Part shown: piece by piece, positions 6,363-15,032 of the stretch
Layout of the letters: each line of letters starts with the position of its first letter
Position numbering within the stretch: the stretch's first letter is position 1
Assembly (NCBI GenBank): GCA_900550455.1
Contig: URSE01000010.1
Coordinates: forward strand, 1 to 22,014
Direction: 5' to 3'
Length of the DNA: 22,014 nucleotides
Source: an uncultured Veillonella sp.
Lineage (GTDB): Bacteria; Bacillota; Negativicutes; Veillonellales; Veillonellaceae
Translations under genes and position numbers: made by a program
The notes under the pieces: generated by a model
The model's input: only the letters and a program-made list of their open reading frames with translations
The model's database searches: none
Told to the model about the DNA's origin: nothing

Positions 6363-6959
6363 ATGCCATTAAAAAATGACTTTATTAGTTCTTCACTTTT
6401 AGACGCTATTGAAGCACAACGTAAAATGTTAGATTCACTTTATGCTCCAGCTCGAGCTATACGAAACCAACTGAATCTATCCATCGCTCCTTATACACAA
6501 ATTTCAAACCAAATTTCTCAAATCTATCTTCCAACTAAACAAATAAACGAATTAATAAAATCATCTATTATTTCTATTCCACAATTTGAAATTCCATCTA
6601 TTTCATCAGCACAGTTAGCAGCTTTTAGAGAATTATCTTCATATCAAGAAACATTGCAAGATTTGAATGATACATTACCTACTCAAAGTATTGCTGACAT
6701 TTTGCCGTTGGATTCATTGGAAATAACTAATCCTACAAATTTAGATTTTGATGATGAAGAACTTTCTAATACTGAAAGCACCACAATTGAAGTACTAACA
6801 AAGGATATAAAGTTTATTACTTGGTTTCGCTTGACATTTCCTGACTTCGCAAATCAACCAGCTCAAGTTATAGCCAAATATTTCTTTCATCAAATCCTTG
6901 CACCATTAATAGTCCAATTGCTTTTGCTTTTGATTAGTGGTTCATTTAAGGACGAGTAG
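6363..6959 (+). CDS. Unrecognised protein with C-terminal membrane helix, only rightward gene of the element
   Basis: The protein has 198 residues from the ATG at 6363; a TTG at 6345 is possible but unlikely, given AAAGGGGGTGAT directly before the ATG. The N-terminal two thirds is rich in Ser, Ile, Gln and Pro, with short repeated hydrophobic turns (IYLPTKQINELI, IISIPQFEIPSISSAQLAAF). An acidic stretch follows (DFDDEELSNTEST, about 125-137). Near the C-terminus AKYFFHQILAP is followed by LIVQLLLLLISGSF, a short hydrophobic segment that may insert into or cross the membrane. No family is recognised. Its isolated, oppositely directed position at the element's edge, with its own promoter and terminator, is the usual place of an accessory cargo gene such as superinfection exclusion or defence. 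That role is inference only. Confidence 0.75.
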   Translation: MPLKNDFISSSLLDAIEAQRKMLDSLYAPARAIRNQLNLSIAPYTQISNQISQIYLPTKQINELIKSSIISIPQFEIPSISSAQLAAFRELSSYQETLQDLNDTLPTQSIADILPLDSLEITNPTNLDFDDEELSNTESTTIEVLTKDIKFITWFRLTFPDFANQPAQVIAKYFFHQILAPLIVQLLLLLISGSFKDE

Positions 6960-7001
6960 TAAATAATCTCGAGGCATTTCTTTGAAGTGCCTCTTTTTCT
7001 T
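6946..7001. other. Boundary between mobile element and chromosome at the aspS 3' end
   Basis: GC content falls sharply from the aspS body to the left side, gene organisation changes from housekeeping to phage-type, and the aspS stop is displaced beyond a terminator hairpin. This could be a genuine integration into the aspS terminator or a third assembly join. The matching outer end of the element is not in the window, so no direct repeat can be tested. Confidence 0.5.
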
Positions 7002-8787
7002 TATCCTCTTTTGTTTCGGTTTTGATATGCAATTCTTTCAGTTGCTTAGGAGCAACTTCAGAAGGAGCTTGCGACATGATATCCGTAGCGGATTGTGTCT
7101 TAGGGAAGGCAATGACGTCACGGATGGATTTGCGTTTAGCCATCAACATAACCAAACGGTCTAGACCAAAGGCACAGCCACCATGAGGAGGTGCCCCGAA
7201 TTGGAAGGCATCCAACATGAAACCAAACTTTTCACGGGCTTCTTCCAAAGTAAGACCAATTGCTTCGAACACTTTTTCTTGAATGTCAGATTGGTAAATA
7301 CGGAGGGAACCGCCACCGATTTCCACCCCATTAAGTACCATATCGTAGGCGATAGCCTTAACATTACCTTGGTCGGTCTTGAGGATATCCAAGTCTTCAT
7401 GGCGAGGCATAGTAAATGGATGGTGCATCGCAGTATAGCGTTTTTCATCCTCATTGTATTCGAACATTGGGAAGTCTGTTACCCAAGTGAAAGCCAACTT
7501 ATCTTGGTCAATCATGTTACGACGGCGAGCCATTTCCAAACGAAGTTCGCCCAAGGCACGAGCCACTGTAGCAGGCTTATCAGCAATCATAAGCAAGAGG
7601 TCACCAGGTTTAGTATCCGTATGAGCAAATAAATTGCGGATAGTATCTTCACCCAAGAATTTCATGATTTGAGACTTGATGGAGCCATCTTCGTTGTGGC
7701 AAGCCCATGCAATGCCCTTAGCACCATAGCGGTTTACATATTCTACAAGATCGTCCAATTCACGACGAGCAATCCCCGCATCACCAGGTACGACGATACC
7801 TTTTACGATGCCGCCCTTTTCAATGATGGTGCGGAACACTTGGAATTCTGTATCCTTTACAAGGTCTGTGCAGTCATGGAACTCCATACCAAAACGGAGG
7901 TCAGGCTTATCAGAGCCGTATTTATCCATAGCTTCATCCCAAGTAATACGAGGCATAGGAACAGGCACGTCTACGCCCATCGTTTGCTTGAAGACATGAG
8001 CAATCATTTGTTCCATGGTAGCCAAGATATCTTCTTGGTCGATAAAGGACATTTCAATATCGAGCTGGGTAAATTCAGGTTGACGGTCAGCCCGCAAATC
8101 TTCATCACGGAAACAACGTGCGATTTGGAAGTACTTTTCATAGCCTGCTACCATGAGGATTTGTTTGAAAATCTGTGGAGATTGTGGCAAGGCATAGAAT
8201 TCGCCAGGATTTACACGAGATGGTACCAAGTAGTCACGAGCCCCTTCTGGTGTGGATTTTGTGAGCATAGGTGTTTCGATTTCCAAGAAGCCATGGTTAT
8301 CGAAGAAATCCCGCATAGCCTTAGTGACCTTGTGGCGCAAGATAATATTAGCTTGCATTTCAGGACGGCGAAGGTCCAAATAACGGTATTTCAAGCGGAT
8401 ATTTTCATCCACGTCAATATCATCTTGGATGTAGAATGGAGGTGTTTTTGCCGCATTTAAGACGCGCATTTCTTCTACATACAACTCATAGGCACCTGTT
8501 GGCAAGTTAGGATTAACTGCTTCAGGGTCCCGTTTAGTTACCTTACCGCGTACGCACAAAACGTATTCATTACGCACGTCTTCCGCCTTGCGGAAGGATG
8601 CTTCATCATGGTCTGGAGATGCTACCACTTGCAACATACCAGAGCGGTCGCGAAGATCGATAAAGATAAGGCCACCGTGATCACGGCGACGGTCAACCCA
8701 ACCGCAAAGTGTCACTTCTTGGCCGACTTGAGCTTCTGTGATGGTGCCGCAGCCATGTGTGCGGTGCAAACCATTCATGTTTTCCAT
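6946..8787 (-). CDS. aspS: Aspartyl-tRNA synthetase
   Basis: A class IIb synthetase that attaches aspartate to its tRNA in the cytoplasm. The 613-residue protein starts with the OB-fold anticodon-binding domain (GWVDRRRDHGGLIFIDLRDR, about 28-47). The catalytic core has motif 2 in FRDEDLRADRQPEFTQLDIE, a bacterial GAD insertion in the middle (about 290-420), and motif 3 in FGLDRLVMLMAKRKSIRDVI. The start is the ATG at 8787 with AAAGGATG upstream. The protein ends in an atypical tail after LHIKTETKEDKEK: the last about 15 residues (EALQRNASRLFTTRP) are encoded by the terminator hairpin and the edge of the AT-rich element. The stop overlaps the convergent gene by 14 bases. The natural stop may have been replaced at this boundary. 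Confidence 0.95.
   Translation of the reverse strand: MENMNGLHRTHGCGTITEAQVGQEVTLCGWVDRRRDHGGLIFIDLRDRSGMLQVVASPDHDEASFRKAEDVRNEYVLCVRGKVTKRDPEAVNPNLPTGAYELYVEEMRVLNAAKTPPFYIQDDIDVDENIRLKYRYLDLRRPEMQANIILRHKVTKAMRDFFDNHGFLEIETPMLTKSTPEGARDYLVPSRVNPGEFYALPQSPQIFKQILMVAGYEKYFQIARCFRDEDLRADRQPEFTQLDIEMSFIDQEDILATMEQMIAHVFKQTMGVDVPVPMPRITWDEAMDKYGSDKPDLRFGMEFHDCTDLVKDTEFQVFRTIIEKGGIVKGIVVPGDAGIARRELDDLVEYVNRYGAKGIAWACHNEDGSIKSQIMKFLGEDTIRNLFAHTDTKPGDLLLMIADKPATVARALGELRLEMARRRNMIDQDKLAFTWVTDFPMFEYNEDEKRYTAMHHPFTMPRHEDLDILKTDQGNVKAIAYDMVLNGVEIGGGSLRIYQSDIQEKVFEAIGLTLEEAREKFGFMLDAFQFGAPPHGGCAFGLDRLVMLMAKRKSIRDVIAFPKTQSATDIMSQAPSEVAPKQLKELHIKTETKEDKEKEALQRNASRLFTTRP
6971..7001 (+). terminator. Rho-independent terminator of the rightward gene, inside the aspS 3' end
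   Basis: Ten-base arms GAGGCATTTC and GAAGTGCCTC (one G-U pair) flank a 3-base loop and are followed on the plus strand by TTTTTCTTT. It lies 11 bases after the stop codon at 6959. The same bases encode part of the last about 15 residues of AspS on the other strand. Confidence 0.8.
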
Positions 8788-8838
8788 TAATCTATCATCC
8801 TTTCAAATACTAGACAGGCGCCGATTTCACAGGTCTAT

Positions 8839-10113
8839 CTATTGATTTTTTAGCAAGCCTACCATGTGGTCTACTAGGCTATCGAGAGAGACGCCTTCTT
8901 GGTCCCCTGTTGCCATCGTCTTCACAAGAGCCTGGCCCTTTGCTAATTCGTCATCACCCAATATAATAACATATTTAGCCTTAATTTTGTCAGCATATTT
9001 CATTTGTGCCTTAAAAGACTTGCCTGACCCATCCATCTCAGCGGTCAAATAGTGAGACCGGAAGGCTTGTACCAAGGGGAAGGCCGCCTCTTGTGCCGCC
9101 TGGCCTAAGGCCACCACAAAGAGGGACTTAGATTCTTCTTCATCTGGTAAGAGTCCTTGCTTTTCCAAGGCCAAGAGCAAACGTTCCATACCCATGGCAA
9201 AACCGATAGCAGGTGTATGAGGCCCCCCCAACTGTTCAACCAAGCCATCATAGCGGCCACCACCCGCTACAGCAGATTGGGCTCCTAATGGAGTGTATTG
9301 AACTTCAAAGGCGGTCTTGGTGTAGTAGTCCAAACCTCGCACCAAGCGAGGATTCAAGTTGTAGGCCACACCAGCAGCATCCAAGTAGGTCTTGAGGCCT
9401 TCAAAGTGATCATGGCATGCTGGACATAGGTGTTCATGAATTTCAGGAGCCCCTACTGACAAGGCCTTGCAGTGGTCATTCTTGCAATCAAGAATCCGCA
9501 TAGGGTTCTTGTAGAGGCGACTTTGACAGTCTTCACAGAGTTGCTCCTTCTTAGGTTCGAAGAAGGCAATGAGAGCTTCCCGGTACTTAGGCCGGCATTG
9601 TGGGCAACCTACGGAATTAACCTCCAATTGTAGGTCCTTAAGGCCAAAGTCCCGCAAGAGTTGCAAGACCATGCAGATGACTTCTGCATCTACTAGGGGG
9701 CCTTGGGGGCCTAACACTTCCGCACCAAATTGGTGGAATTGGCGGTAGCGACCGGCTTGTGGCTTATCATGACGGAACATGGGTCCCATATAGAACCACT
9801 TAGTCACACCTTCCTTACCATATACCTTATTTTCTAAGTAAGCCCGTACGGCAGATGCTGTATTCTCAGGGCGTAAAGTGAAAGAGGATTCCTTCTTATC
9901 ACCTGTGGAAAAAGTATACATTTCCTTTTGCACCACATCGGTAGTTTCTCCGATTCCTCGGAGGAAGAGCCCCGTATCTTCAAAGATTGGTGTGCGAATC
10001 TCTTCAAAGCCATAGGCCTTAGTGAGCTTGCGCATAGCCCCTTCGATAAAGTGCCAGTTACGCATTTGTTCTGGCAAGAAATCTTGTGTGCCTCTCGGCT
10101 TTCTAATAGCCAT
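8839..10113 (-). CDS. hisS: Histidyl-tRNA synthetase
   Basis: A class II synthetase that charges tRNA-His. The protein has 424 residues from the ATG at 10113: N-terminal RKPRGTQDFLPEQM, motif 2 in FRHDKPQAGRYRQFHQFGAEVLG, a Cys-rich insertion (VGCPQCRP, CEDC, DCKNDHC), the HisS signature LVRGLDYYTKTAFEV, motif 3 in IGFAMGMERLLLAL, and a C-terminal anticodon-binding domain. A longer frame opens at a TTG at 10128, but GGGAGG lies ideally before the ATG at 10113. That ATG overlaps the stop of hemZ (TAATG), so the genes are coupled and there is no room for a T-box leader. aspS follows after 51 bases. Confidence 0.96.
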   Translation of the reverse strand: MAIRKPRGTQDFLPEQMRNWHFIEGAMRKLTKAYGFEEIRTPIFEDTGLFLRGIGETTDVVQKEMYTFSTGDKKESSFTLRPENTASAVRAYLENKVYGKEGVTKWFYMGPMFRHDKPQAGRYRQFHQFGAEVLGPQGPLVDAEVICMVLQLLRDFGLKDLQLEVNSVGCPQCRPKYREALIAFFEPKKEQLCEDCQSRLYKNPMRILDCKNDHCKALSVGAPEIHEHLCPACHDHFEGLKTYLDAAGVAYNLNPRLVRGLDYYTKTAFEVQYTPLGAQSAVAGGGRYDGLVEQLGGPHTPAIGFAMGMERLLLALEKQGLLPDEEESKSLFVVALGQAAQEAAFPLVQAFRSHYLTAEMDGSGKSFKAQMKYADKIKAKYVIILGDDELAKGQALVKTMATGDQEGVSLDSLVDHMVGLLKNQ

Positions 10114-11585
10114 TACAGGACCTCCCAAAATGTATCACTAATGTGCTTTCGCTTATTTAATAATTGATCTAAGGTGTCAATATAGACATCTACATTCTTC
10201 GGCATATGCTGCTTATGCTGACGGTAGTCAGGATAGCGCATCCACTTAGAGGATGAACCTGGTCCTATGGACAAAATGGATTGGGCTTCCTCCATCATAT
10301 GAATATTGTATTGACAGGCTTTGCCTGGCAAGCTATAGCCGATATTTTCTAACTGCCCCCTCATATATTGTTGGCGATAGAGGTAGTAGGGTTCATAACC
10401 CATAGCCAGAAGTCGCTCCCGTGCGTAGGCCACCATATCTTCCACCTGACTTTCAGAAGCCACTTGGTCTAAGCCCTTCCCTTCATAAAGAGGACTCCCT
10501 TTCTTAAGGGCCAGCGTATGAATTGTAACATTTTCTGGCAGAGCCTCACAAATGTAATCCATATTCTCCACCATGTGGTCATAGGTTTGCCCTGGTAGGC
10601 CCGCGATAAAATCCATATTAACCACTAAGTCCGTGGTTTTCTTAACAAACTGGTAAAGGTCCTTGATATCCTGGGCCCTATGTCCCCGTCCTATAGCTTT
10701 AAGGATTGGATCTTGTAAGGTTTGGGGATTAATGGAAATCCGATTAACCCCATGCCTTAGCATGGATGCCAACTTATCTGGGCTCACTGAATCAGGACGG
10801 CCTGCTTCTACTGTATATTCCCGGCCGAGTTTCAAGAGGCCATCTAAGGCCTCGAGGACTTGTTCAAAGTCCCCATCATTGACAGCGGTCGGCGTCCCCC
10901 CACCTAGGTAGAGGCTATCCACCGTCAAGTTATGAGCGGCAAGGACATCTTTCAAATGGTCTGCATCTCGCTTAAAAGCACCAATAAATTGGTCCACCCT
11001 TCCATAGTCTTGAATTAAGCCATAGGGGAAAGAACAGTAAGAGCAACGAGTCTGGCAGAAGGGAATCCCCCCGTAGACGGATATGTGTCGGTCTGCACCA
11101 AGGCGATGGCCCACAAGAGGTCGCTGTAAACTCACAATAGATGCCAATAGTTCCCTCTTATCCGCCGAAACATGAAAAATCTCTTTCATGTCAGCTAAAG
11201 CCCTAGCCAAACAATCCTCCTGATTTAAGCCGTGGACCTGGTAGGAATTCATCGCTTTATGGAGAAACTTAGTAGGCCTTACCCCCACCATGGTCCCCCA
11301 ATCTCCATAGGGATTTAGGCCCTGATAGATACGGAGGAAAGATAAGAGATCATGGCCTATAGTCCGACGTCCTTCAGCCGTCTTATCCCCCTTAAAGCTA
11401 GCCTCTAATTTTCCTTCAATGGTGACCTTCAATCGGTAAGCCTGGTCTTCTTCGCTCCCCTCTAAGACCACTTGGGCCGGATGAGCAACGAAGAGGCCCG
11501 CAGCCCCTGCATGGTGAGCCACTATGGACCCTAATTGAATAGGCCCCTCATAGGAATATGACTTAATGGTGGCCATGTTGGGCAT
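10113..11585 (-). CDS. hemZ: Radical SAM HemZ (coproporphyrinogen dehydrogenase-like)
   Basis: A HemN-family radical SAM protein of about 490 residues. The Cys triad CQTRCSYC follows GGIPF (about 172-184), then LYLGGGTPTAV, TVEAGRPDS and VNRISINPQTL, all typical of the HemN/HemW/HemZ group. The long N-terminal extension before the radical SAM domain (about 165 residues) points to HemZ rather than HemN or HemW. HemZ is associated with oxygen-independent heme synthesis, but its exact reaction is less certain than that of HemN. The frame opens at a TTG (11597). I prefer the ATG at 11585, with 11576 possible; neither has a clear ribosome-binding site. The 5' end overlaps the end of fur, and the stop overlaps the hisS start. 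Heme and iron functions thus sit together with the Fur regulator. Confidence 0.88.
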   Translation of the reverse strand: MPNMATIKSYSYEGPIQLGSIVAHHAGAAGLFVAHPAQVVLEGSEEDQAYRLKVTIEGKLEASFKGDKTAEGRRTIGHDLLSFLRIYQGLNPYGDWGTMVGVRPTKFLHKAMNSYQVHGLNQEDCLARALADMKEIFHVSADKRELLASIVSLQRPLVGHRLGADRHISVYGGIPFCQTRCSYCSFPYGLIQDYGRVDQFIGAFKRDADHLKDVLAAHNLTVDSLYLGGGTPTAVNDGDFEQVLEALDGLLKLGREYTVEAGRPDSVSPDKLASMLRHGVNRISINPQTLQDPILKAIGRGHRAQDIKDLYQFVKKTTDLVVNMDFIAGLPGQTYDHMVENMDYICEALPENVTIHTLALKKGSPLYEGKGLDQVASESQVEDMVAYARERLLAMGYEPYYLYRQQYMRGQLENIGYSLPGKACQYNIHMMEEAQSILSIGPGSSSKWMRYPDYRQHKQHMPKNVDVYIDTLDQLLNKRKHISDTFWEVL

Positions 11586-12054
11586 CAATAGCAGCAAGTT
11601 CTTCTGGGGTCATATTCTTTTGGCAATTACCGCAGTAGCCATAGACCTTTAATTGATGGTCAATGGTCTTAAAGTTAAGCTTCTTGGCAATAATGGATTC
11701 CAAGGTTTCCAACATATCGTCTTCAAATTCTGCTACATGGCCGCATTTTACGCAGATTAAATGATGGTGGAAATGGGCAAATTCTTCATCATTGAGTTCA
11801 TAGCGGTTGCGACCATCTCCAAAATCAAGGCGTTTCACCAGATCCAATTCAGTAAAGAGATCAAGAGTCCGATAGATGGTGGCCAAGCCAATCTCAGGAG
11901 CTACCTTTTTAACCAATTGGTAAACATCTTCAGCGGATAAGTGATTTTCATCAGCATCGATGAAGGCCTGTAAAATGGTTTGCCGTTGGTTGGTCAACTT
12001 ATATTTCTTATCCTTGATTCGTTCTTTCAATTTTTCCATTGTTGTATTCATCAT
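11563..12054 (-). CDS. fur: Fur-family metal-dependent transcriptional regulator
   Basis: A winged-helix repressor of 163 residues. It has the DNA-binding domain (KLTNQRQTILQAFIDADENH, then LATIYRTLDLFTELDLV), the metal-sensing hinge HFHHHLICVKCGHVAEFED, and two CxxC pairs (CVKC and CGNC) for a structural zinc. The family includes Fur, PerR and Zur. Fur is the best guess because the next gene is hemZ and an iron-type importer lies nearby, but PerR cannot be excluded. I start at the ATG at 12054 (ATGATG, with GAGAGGGGAT upstream) rather than at 12072. The last 23 bases overlap hemZ. The family is certain; the metal specificity is inferred. Confidence 0.92.
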   Translation of the reverse strand: MMNTTMEKLKERIKDKKYKLTNQRQTILQAFIDADENHLSAEDVYQLVKKVAPEIGLATIYRTLDLFTELDLVKRLDFGDGRNRYELNDEEFAHFHHHLICVKCGHVAEFEDDMLETLESIIAKKLNFKTIDHQLKVYGYCGNCQKNMTPEELAAIDAQHGHH

Positions 12055-12090
12055 GTCTATCCCCTCTCTCATTAATTGAAATGAAATCTA

Positions 12091-12714
12091 CTATAGGTAT
12101 GGATTATTTTCTTTTTCAAAAGCGATTTGTGTTTCTGGCCCATGACCAGGATAGGCCATAGTTTGATCTGGCAAGGTAAAGAGCTTGGTCCGAATAGATT
12201 GTGCCAAAGCTTCAAAGTCACCCCCCGGAAAATCGGTACGGCCTACAGATTCTCTAAACAGAGTATCCCCTACGAAGACTGCTGGTGACATGTAATAGCA
12301 GACACCGCCTACCGTATGACCTGGCGTTTCAAGAACCTGAAAGTCCATTTTTCCAGATCCGATGTGTTGACCATCCTTAACCGTCTTAATAATTCCCCCT
12401 GTAATGGTCACAGGCCTGCCATGAAGGGCAGATAGGTTAACCTGTGGGTCATAGAGACAAGGTAAGTCTCGCTCATGTATATATACAGGGGCCCCATAGG
12501 TATCCATAAGGGTCTGTACCCCGTGGATATGATCTGAATGACCATGAGTCAAGAGGATGCCTATACAGGTAAGGCCTCGTTCCTTCAAGGTATCGACTAC
12601 AGCGGGACCATCATCAGGATCGATAACAAAAGCCTCCTTACTATCGGGGTCGCCAATAATATAACAATTGGTCCCCAGATCACCTAGGACTAGGCGCATA
12701 AAGGATAAGGACAT
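12091..12714 (-). CDS. Metallo-beta-lactamase fold hydrolase, GloB/YcbL type
   Basis: The 207-residue cytoplasmic protein has the metal-binding signature THGHSDHIHG (His57, His59, Asp61 and His62), then ETPGHTVGGVCYY, FVGDTLFRESVGRTDFPGG and a C-terminal YPGHGPET. These are typical of glyoxalase II-like (YcbL/GloB2) hydrolases. The length is shorter than classic GloB (about 250 residues), so thiol-ester hydrolysis is likely but the substrate is unknown. The ATG overlaps the rel stop (TAATG) and uses the GGAGG in the last rel codons as ribosome-binding site. An internal ATG at residue 6 is a possible alternative start. fur follows after 36 bases. Confidence 0.88.
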   Translation of the reverse strand: MSLSFMRLVLGDLGTNCYIIGDPDSKEAFVIDPDDGPAVVDTLKERGLTCIGILLTHGHSDHIHGVQTLMDTYGAPVYIHERDLPCLYDPQVNLSALHGRPVTITGGIIKTVKDGQHIGSGKMDFQVLETPGHTVGGVCYYMSPAVFVGDTLFRESVGRTDFPGGDFEALAQSIRTKLFTLPDQTMAYPGHGPETQIAFEKENNPYL

Positions 12715-14966
12715 TACATACCACCTCCCTTGGTTCGTCTAATGGTGTATACATCTTTTACGCGACGTAGCTTGGTCATGACAAATTCCAATTGCGGCAC
12801 GTTTTTTACATCAATAATCAAGGACATGTGCACTTGTTTCTCCGCTTCATCTAGGCGAGAATTGACATTAATGACATTGATCTTAAGCTCTGACAAGGTC
12901 GCCATCACATCCATCAAGAGGCCATTGCGGTCATAAGCATCCAATTCCAAGGTTGCTTGGAAGGATTCTGTGGTAGCACCATCCCATTCTACCTCTATAA
13001 GGCGGTCCACATCACAGGCACTAGGCCGCATATTAGGGCAGTCGGCCCGATGGACAGAAATACCAGACCCCTTGGTAATAAAGCCAATGATGGGATCTCC
13101 CGGTACAGGATTACAGCAACGAGCCATACGAACCATAAGGCCCGATTCACCCTTAACCAAAATCCCTGTCCCCCCCTTAGCAGGTACTGCTTCCTGCTTG
13201 CGGGCCTTGAGACGCTCAATAACCTCTGTATTATCAGCGGTCTTATTAGCCGCTTCATGATGATCCTTCTTGAGACGTTCAATCAAGCGAAGGAGAACAG
13301 CATTGGAAGAAGTTCCACCAAAGCCAACAGAGGCTAGCATTTCTGAGATAGACCCCATCTTGAGGCCCCGTGCAGCATCCTCTAAATACTCATCAGAAGA
13401 GAGCTCTTTCCAGTGGCAACCAAGGCGCTTAGCTTCCCGTTCCAAGGCCTCCCGTCCCTGCTCGATATTCTCTTCACGGTTTTCCTTCTTGAACCAGTTG
13501 CGAATCTTATTACGGGATTCTGCAGATCCTACAATACTAAGCCAGTCCAAGGATGGTTTACCCGTCTTGGAGGTAATAATTTCAACGATATCTCCATTTT
13601 GCAGACGGTAGTCCAAAGGGACCATCTTATCGTTAACCTTAGTTCCCACGGTCCGGTGTCCCACATCAGTATGGACGCGGTAAGCAAAATCTAGTGGTAC
13701 CGATCCCTTCGGTAACTTGACCACATCCCCCTTAGGGGTGAAAACGAACACCTCACCGGAGAACACATCTAGCTTTAAGGCATTAATCAATTCAGTTGGA
13801 TTGGATGTGTCTTGCCATTCTAAGACCTGACGAAGCCAAGCCACCTTTTTATCAAAATCCTTGTCGCCCCCCTTATTGCCTTCCTTATAACGCCAATGGG
13901 CAGCTACCCCATATTCAGAAACCCGATGCATATCCCAGGTGCGAATTTGAATTTCCACAGGATGACCCATTGTCCCTACGATAGTCGTATGGAGGGATTG
14001 ATAGCCATTGGACTTAGGCATGGAAATATAGTCCTTAAAGCGGTGAGGCAAAGGTTTCCAGAGTCCATGAGCAATACCCAAAACCGCATAGCATTCCTGC
14101 ACGGTATCCACAATAACCCGCACAGCATACTGGTCGTAAATTTGGGATAAGTCCTTATTATCCTTTTTCATCTTTTTATAGATGGACCAGAAGTGTTTAG
14201 GACGGCCCTTTACGTTAGCCTTAATACCAGCTTGATCCAAGGCCTCTTGCAAGTGCTTCATGGTATCGTTGACGATTTCTTCACGGGTATGACGCTTCTG
14301 CTTCATTTGATCCACTAAGTCATAGTACTTATCTGGTTCCAAATAGCGGAAGGAGAGATCTTCCAGTTCCCACTTGATGTTAAAAATCCCCAACCGGTGA
14401 GCTAAGGGCGCATAAATTTCCATGGTCTCATGGGCTATTCGCTTTTGCTTGTCCGACCGCATATGTTTGAGGGTCCTCATATTATGCAAACGGTCGGCCA
14501 ATTTGATAATAACTACACGCACATCCTTGGCCATAGCCAAGATCATCTTGCGGTAGTTTTCCATCTGCCGGTCTTCCTTGGTTTCATATTGGAATTGTTC
14601 CAACTTGGTCACCCCATCGACCAAGAAAGCTACCTCCTCACCAAAGCGTTCCTTAAGATCCTCTTCTGTATATGGTGTATCCTCTACTACATCGTGAAGG
14701 AGGGCTGCCATGAGGGTCGTCTTATCCACCTGTAGGTGAGCTAAAATTGTAGCTACGGCTAAGGGATGCATGATATAAGGGTCACCGGAGACACGTCGTT
14801 GATCCTTATGGGCTTCATCAGCTAGCGCAAAAGCATCCTTAATTTCTTGACAATCCTCAGCTGGCAGATAGTCTCTAATAAGGTCATAAAAATGACCTAC
14901 TTCTTCGTCCTTATTAAAGCTAGCGCTCTCTACAAGGGCCTTTCCCTCTTGATTTTCCGTAGTCAT
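12714..14966 (-). CDS. relA: Bifunctional (p)ppGpp synthetase/hydrolase (Rel/SpoT type)
   Basis: Makes and degrades the stringent-response alarmone (p)ppGpp. From the ATG at 14966 the protein has 750 residues. Domains in order are: an HD hydrolase with LLHDVVEDTPYTEED (His-Asp at about 91-92), a synthetase with KGRPKHFWSIYKKMKK and RFKDYISMPKSNGYQSLHTT, TGS (VFVFTPKGDVVKLPKGSVPLDFAY), the helical region, the Cys-rich RIS/zinc segment ARCCNPVPGDPIIGF with HRADCPN, and a C-terminal ACT domain. The intact HD motif argues for a bifunctional Rel. The frame could begin at 14993, but AAGGAG sits 6 bases before the ATG at 14966. The gene lies 66 bases after recJ and overlaps the MBL gene. Confidence 0.96.
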   Translation of the reverse strand: MTTENQEGKALVESASFNKDEEVGHFYDLIRDYLPAEDCQEIKDAFALADEAHKDQRRVSGDPYIMHPLAVATILAHLQVDKTTLMAALLHDVVEDTPYTEEDLKERFGEEVAFLVDGVTKLEQFQYETKEDRQMENYRKMILAMAKDVRVVIIKLADRLHNMRTLKHMRSDKQKRIAHETMEIYAPLAHRLGIFNIKWELEDLSFRYLEPDKYYDLVDQMKQKRHTREEIVNDTMKHLQEALDQAGIKANVKGRPKHFWSIYKKMKKDNKDLSQIYDQYAVRVIVDTVQECYAVLGIAHGLWKPLPHRFKDYISMPKSNGYQSLHTTIVGTMGHPVEIQIRTWDMHRVSEYGVAAHWRYKEGNKGGDKDFDKKVAWLRQVLEWQDTSNPTELINALKLDVFSGEVFVFTPKGDVVKLPKGSVPLDFAYRVHTDVGHRTVGTKVNDKMVPLDYRLQNGDIVEIITSKTGKPSLDWLSIVGSAESRNKIRNWFKKENREENIEQGREALEREAKRLGCHWKELSSDEYLEDAARGLKMGSISEMLASVGFGGTSSNAVLLRLIERLKKDHHEAANKTADNTEVIERLKARKQEAVPAKGGTGILVKGESGLMVRMARCCNPVPGDPIIGFITKGSGISVHRADCPNMRPSACDVDRLIEVEWDGATTESFQATLELDAYDRNGLLMDVMATLSELKINVINVNSRLDEAEKQVHMSLIIDVKNVPQLEFVMTKLRRVKDVYTIRRTKGGGM

Positions 14967-15032
14967 AGGCATCTCCTTTCTTCTTTCAATCAAATCAACT
15001 CGATATATACATAAAATTCATCAGTTAATTAC

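Noticed and set aside
7669..8460. 263-residue plus-strand frame opposite aspS
   Set aside because: It lies wholly antisense to conserved aspS codons and its translation has no domain-like pattern.
8788..8838. T-box leader upstream of aspS or hisS
   Set aside because: The gaps are only 51 bases (aspS) and none (hisS overlaps hemZ), which is too short for a T-box.
12995..13694. Several long frames in other phases over rel
   Set aside because: These are by-products of the GC-richer codon use of rel, which itself is unambiguous.
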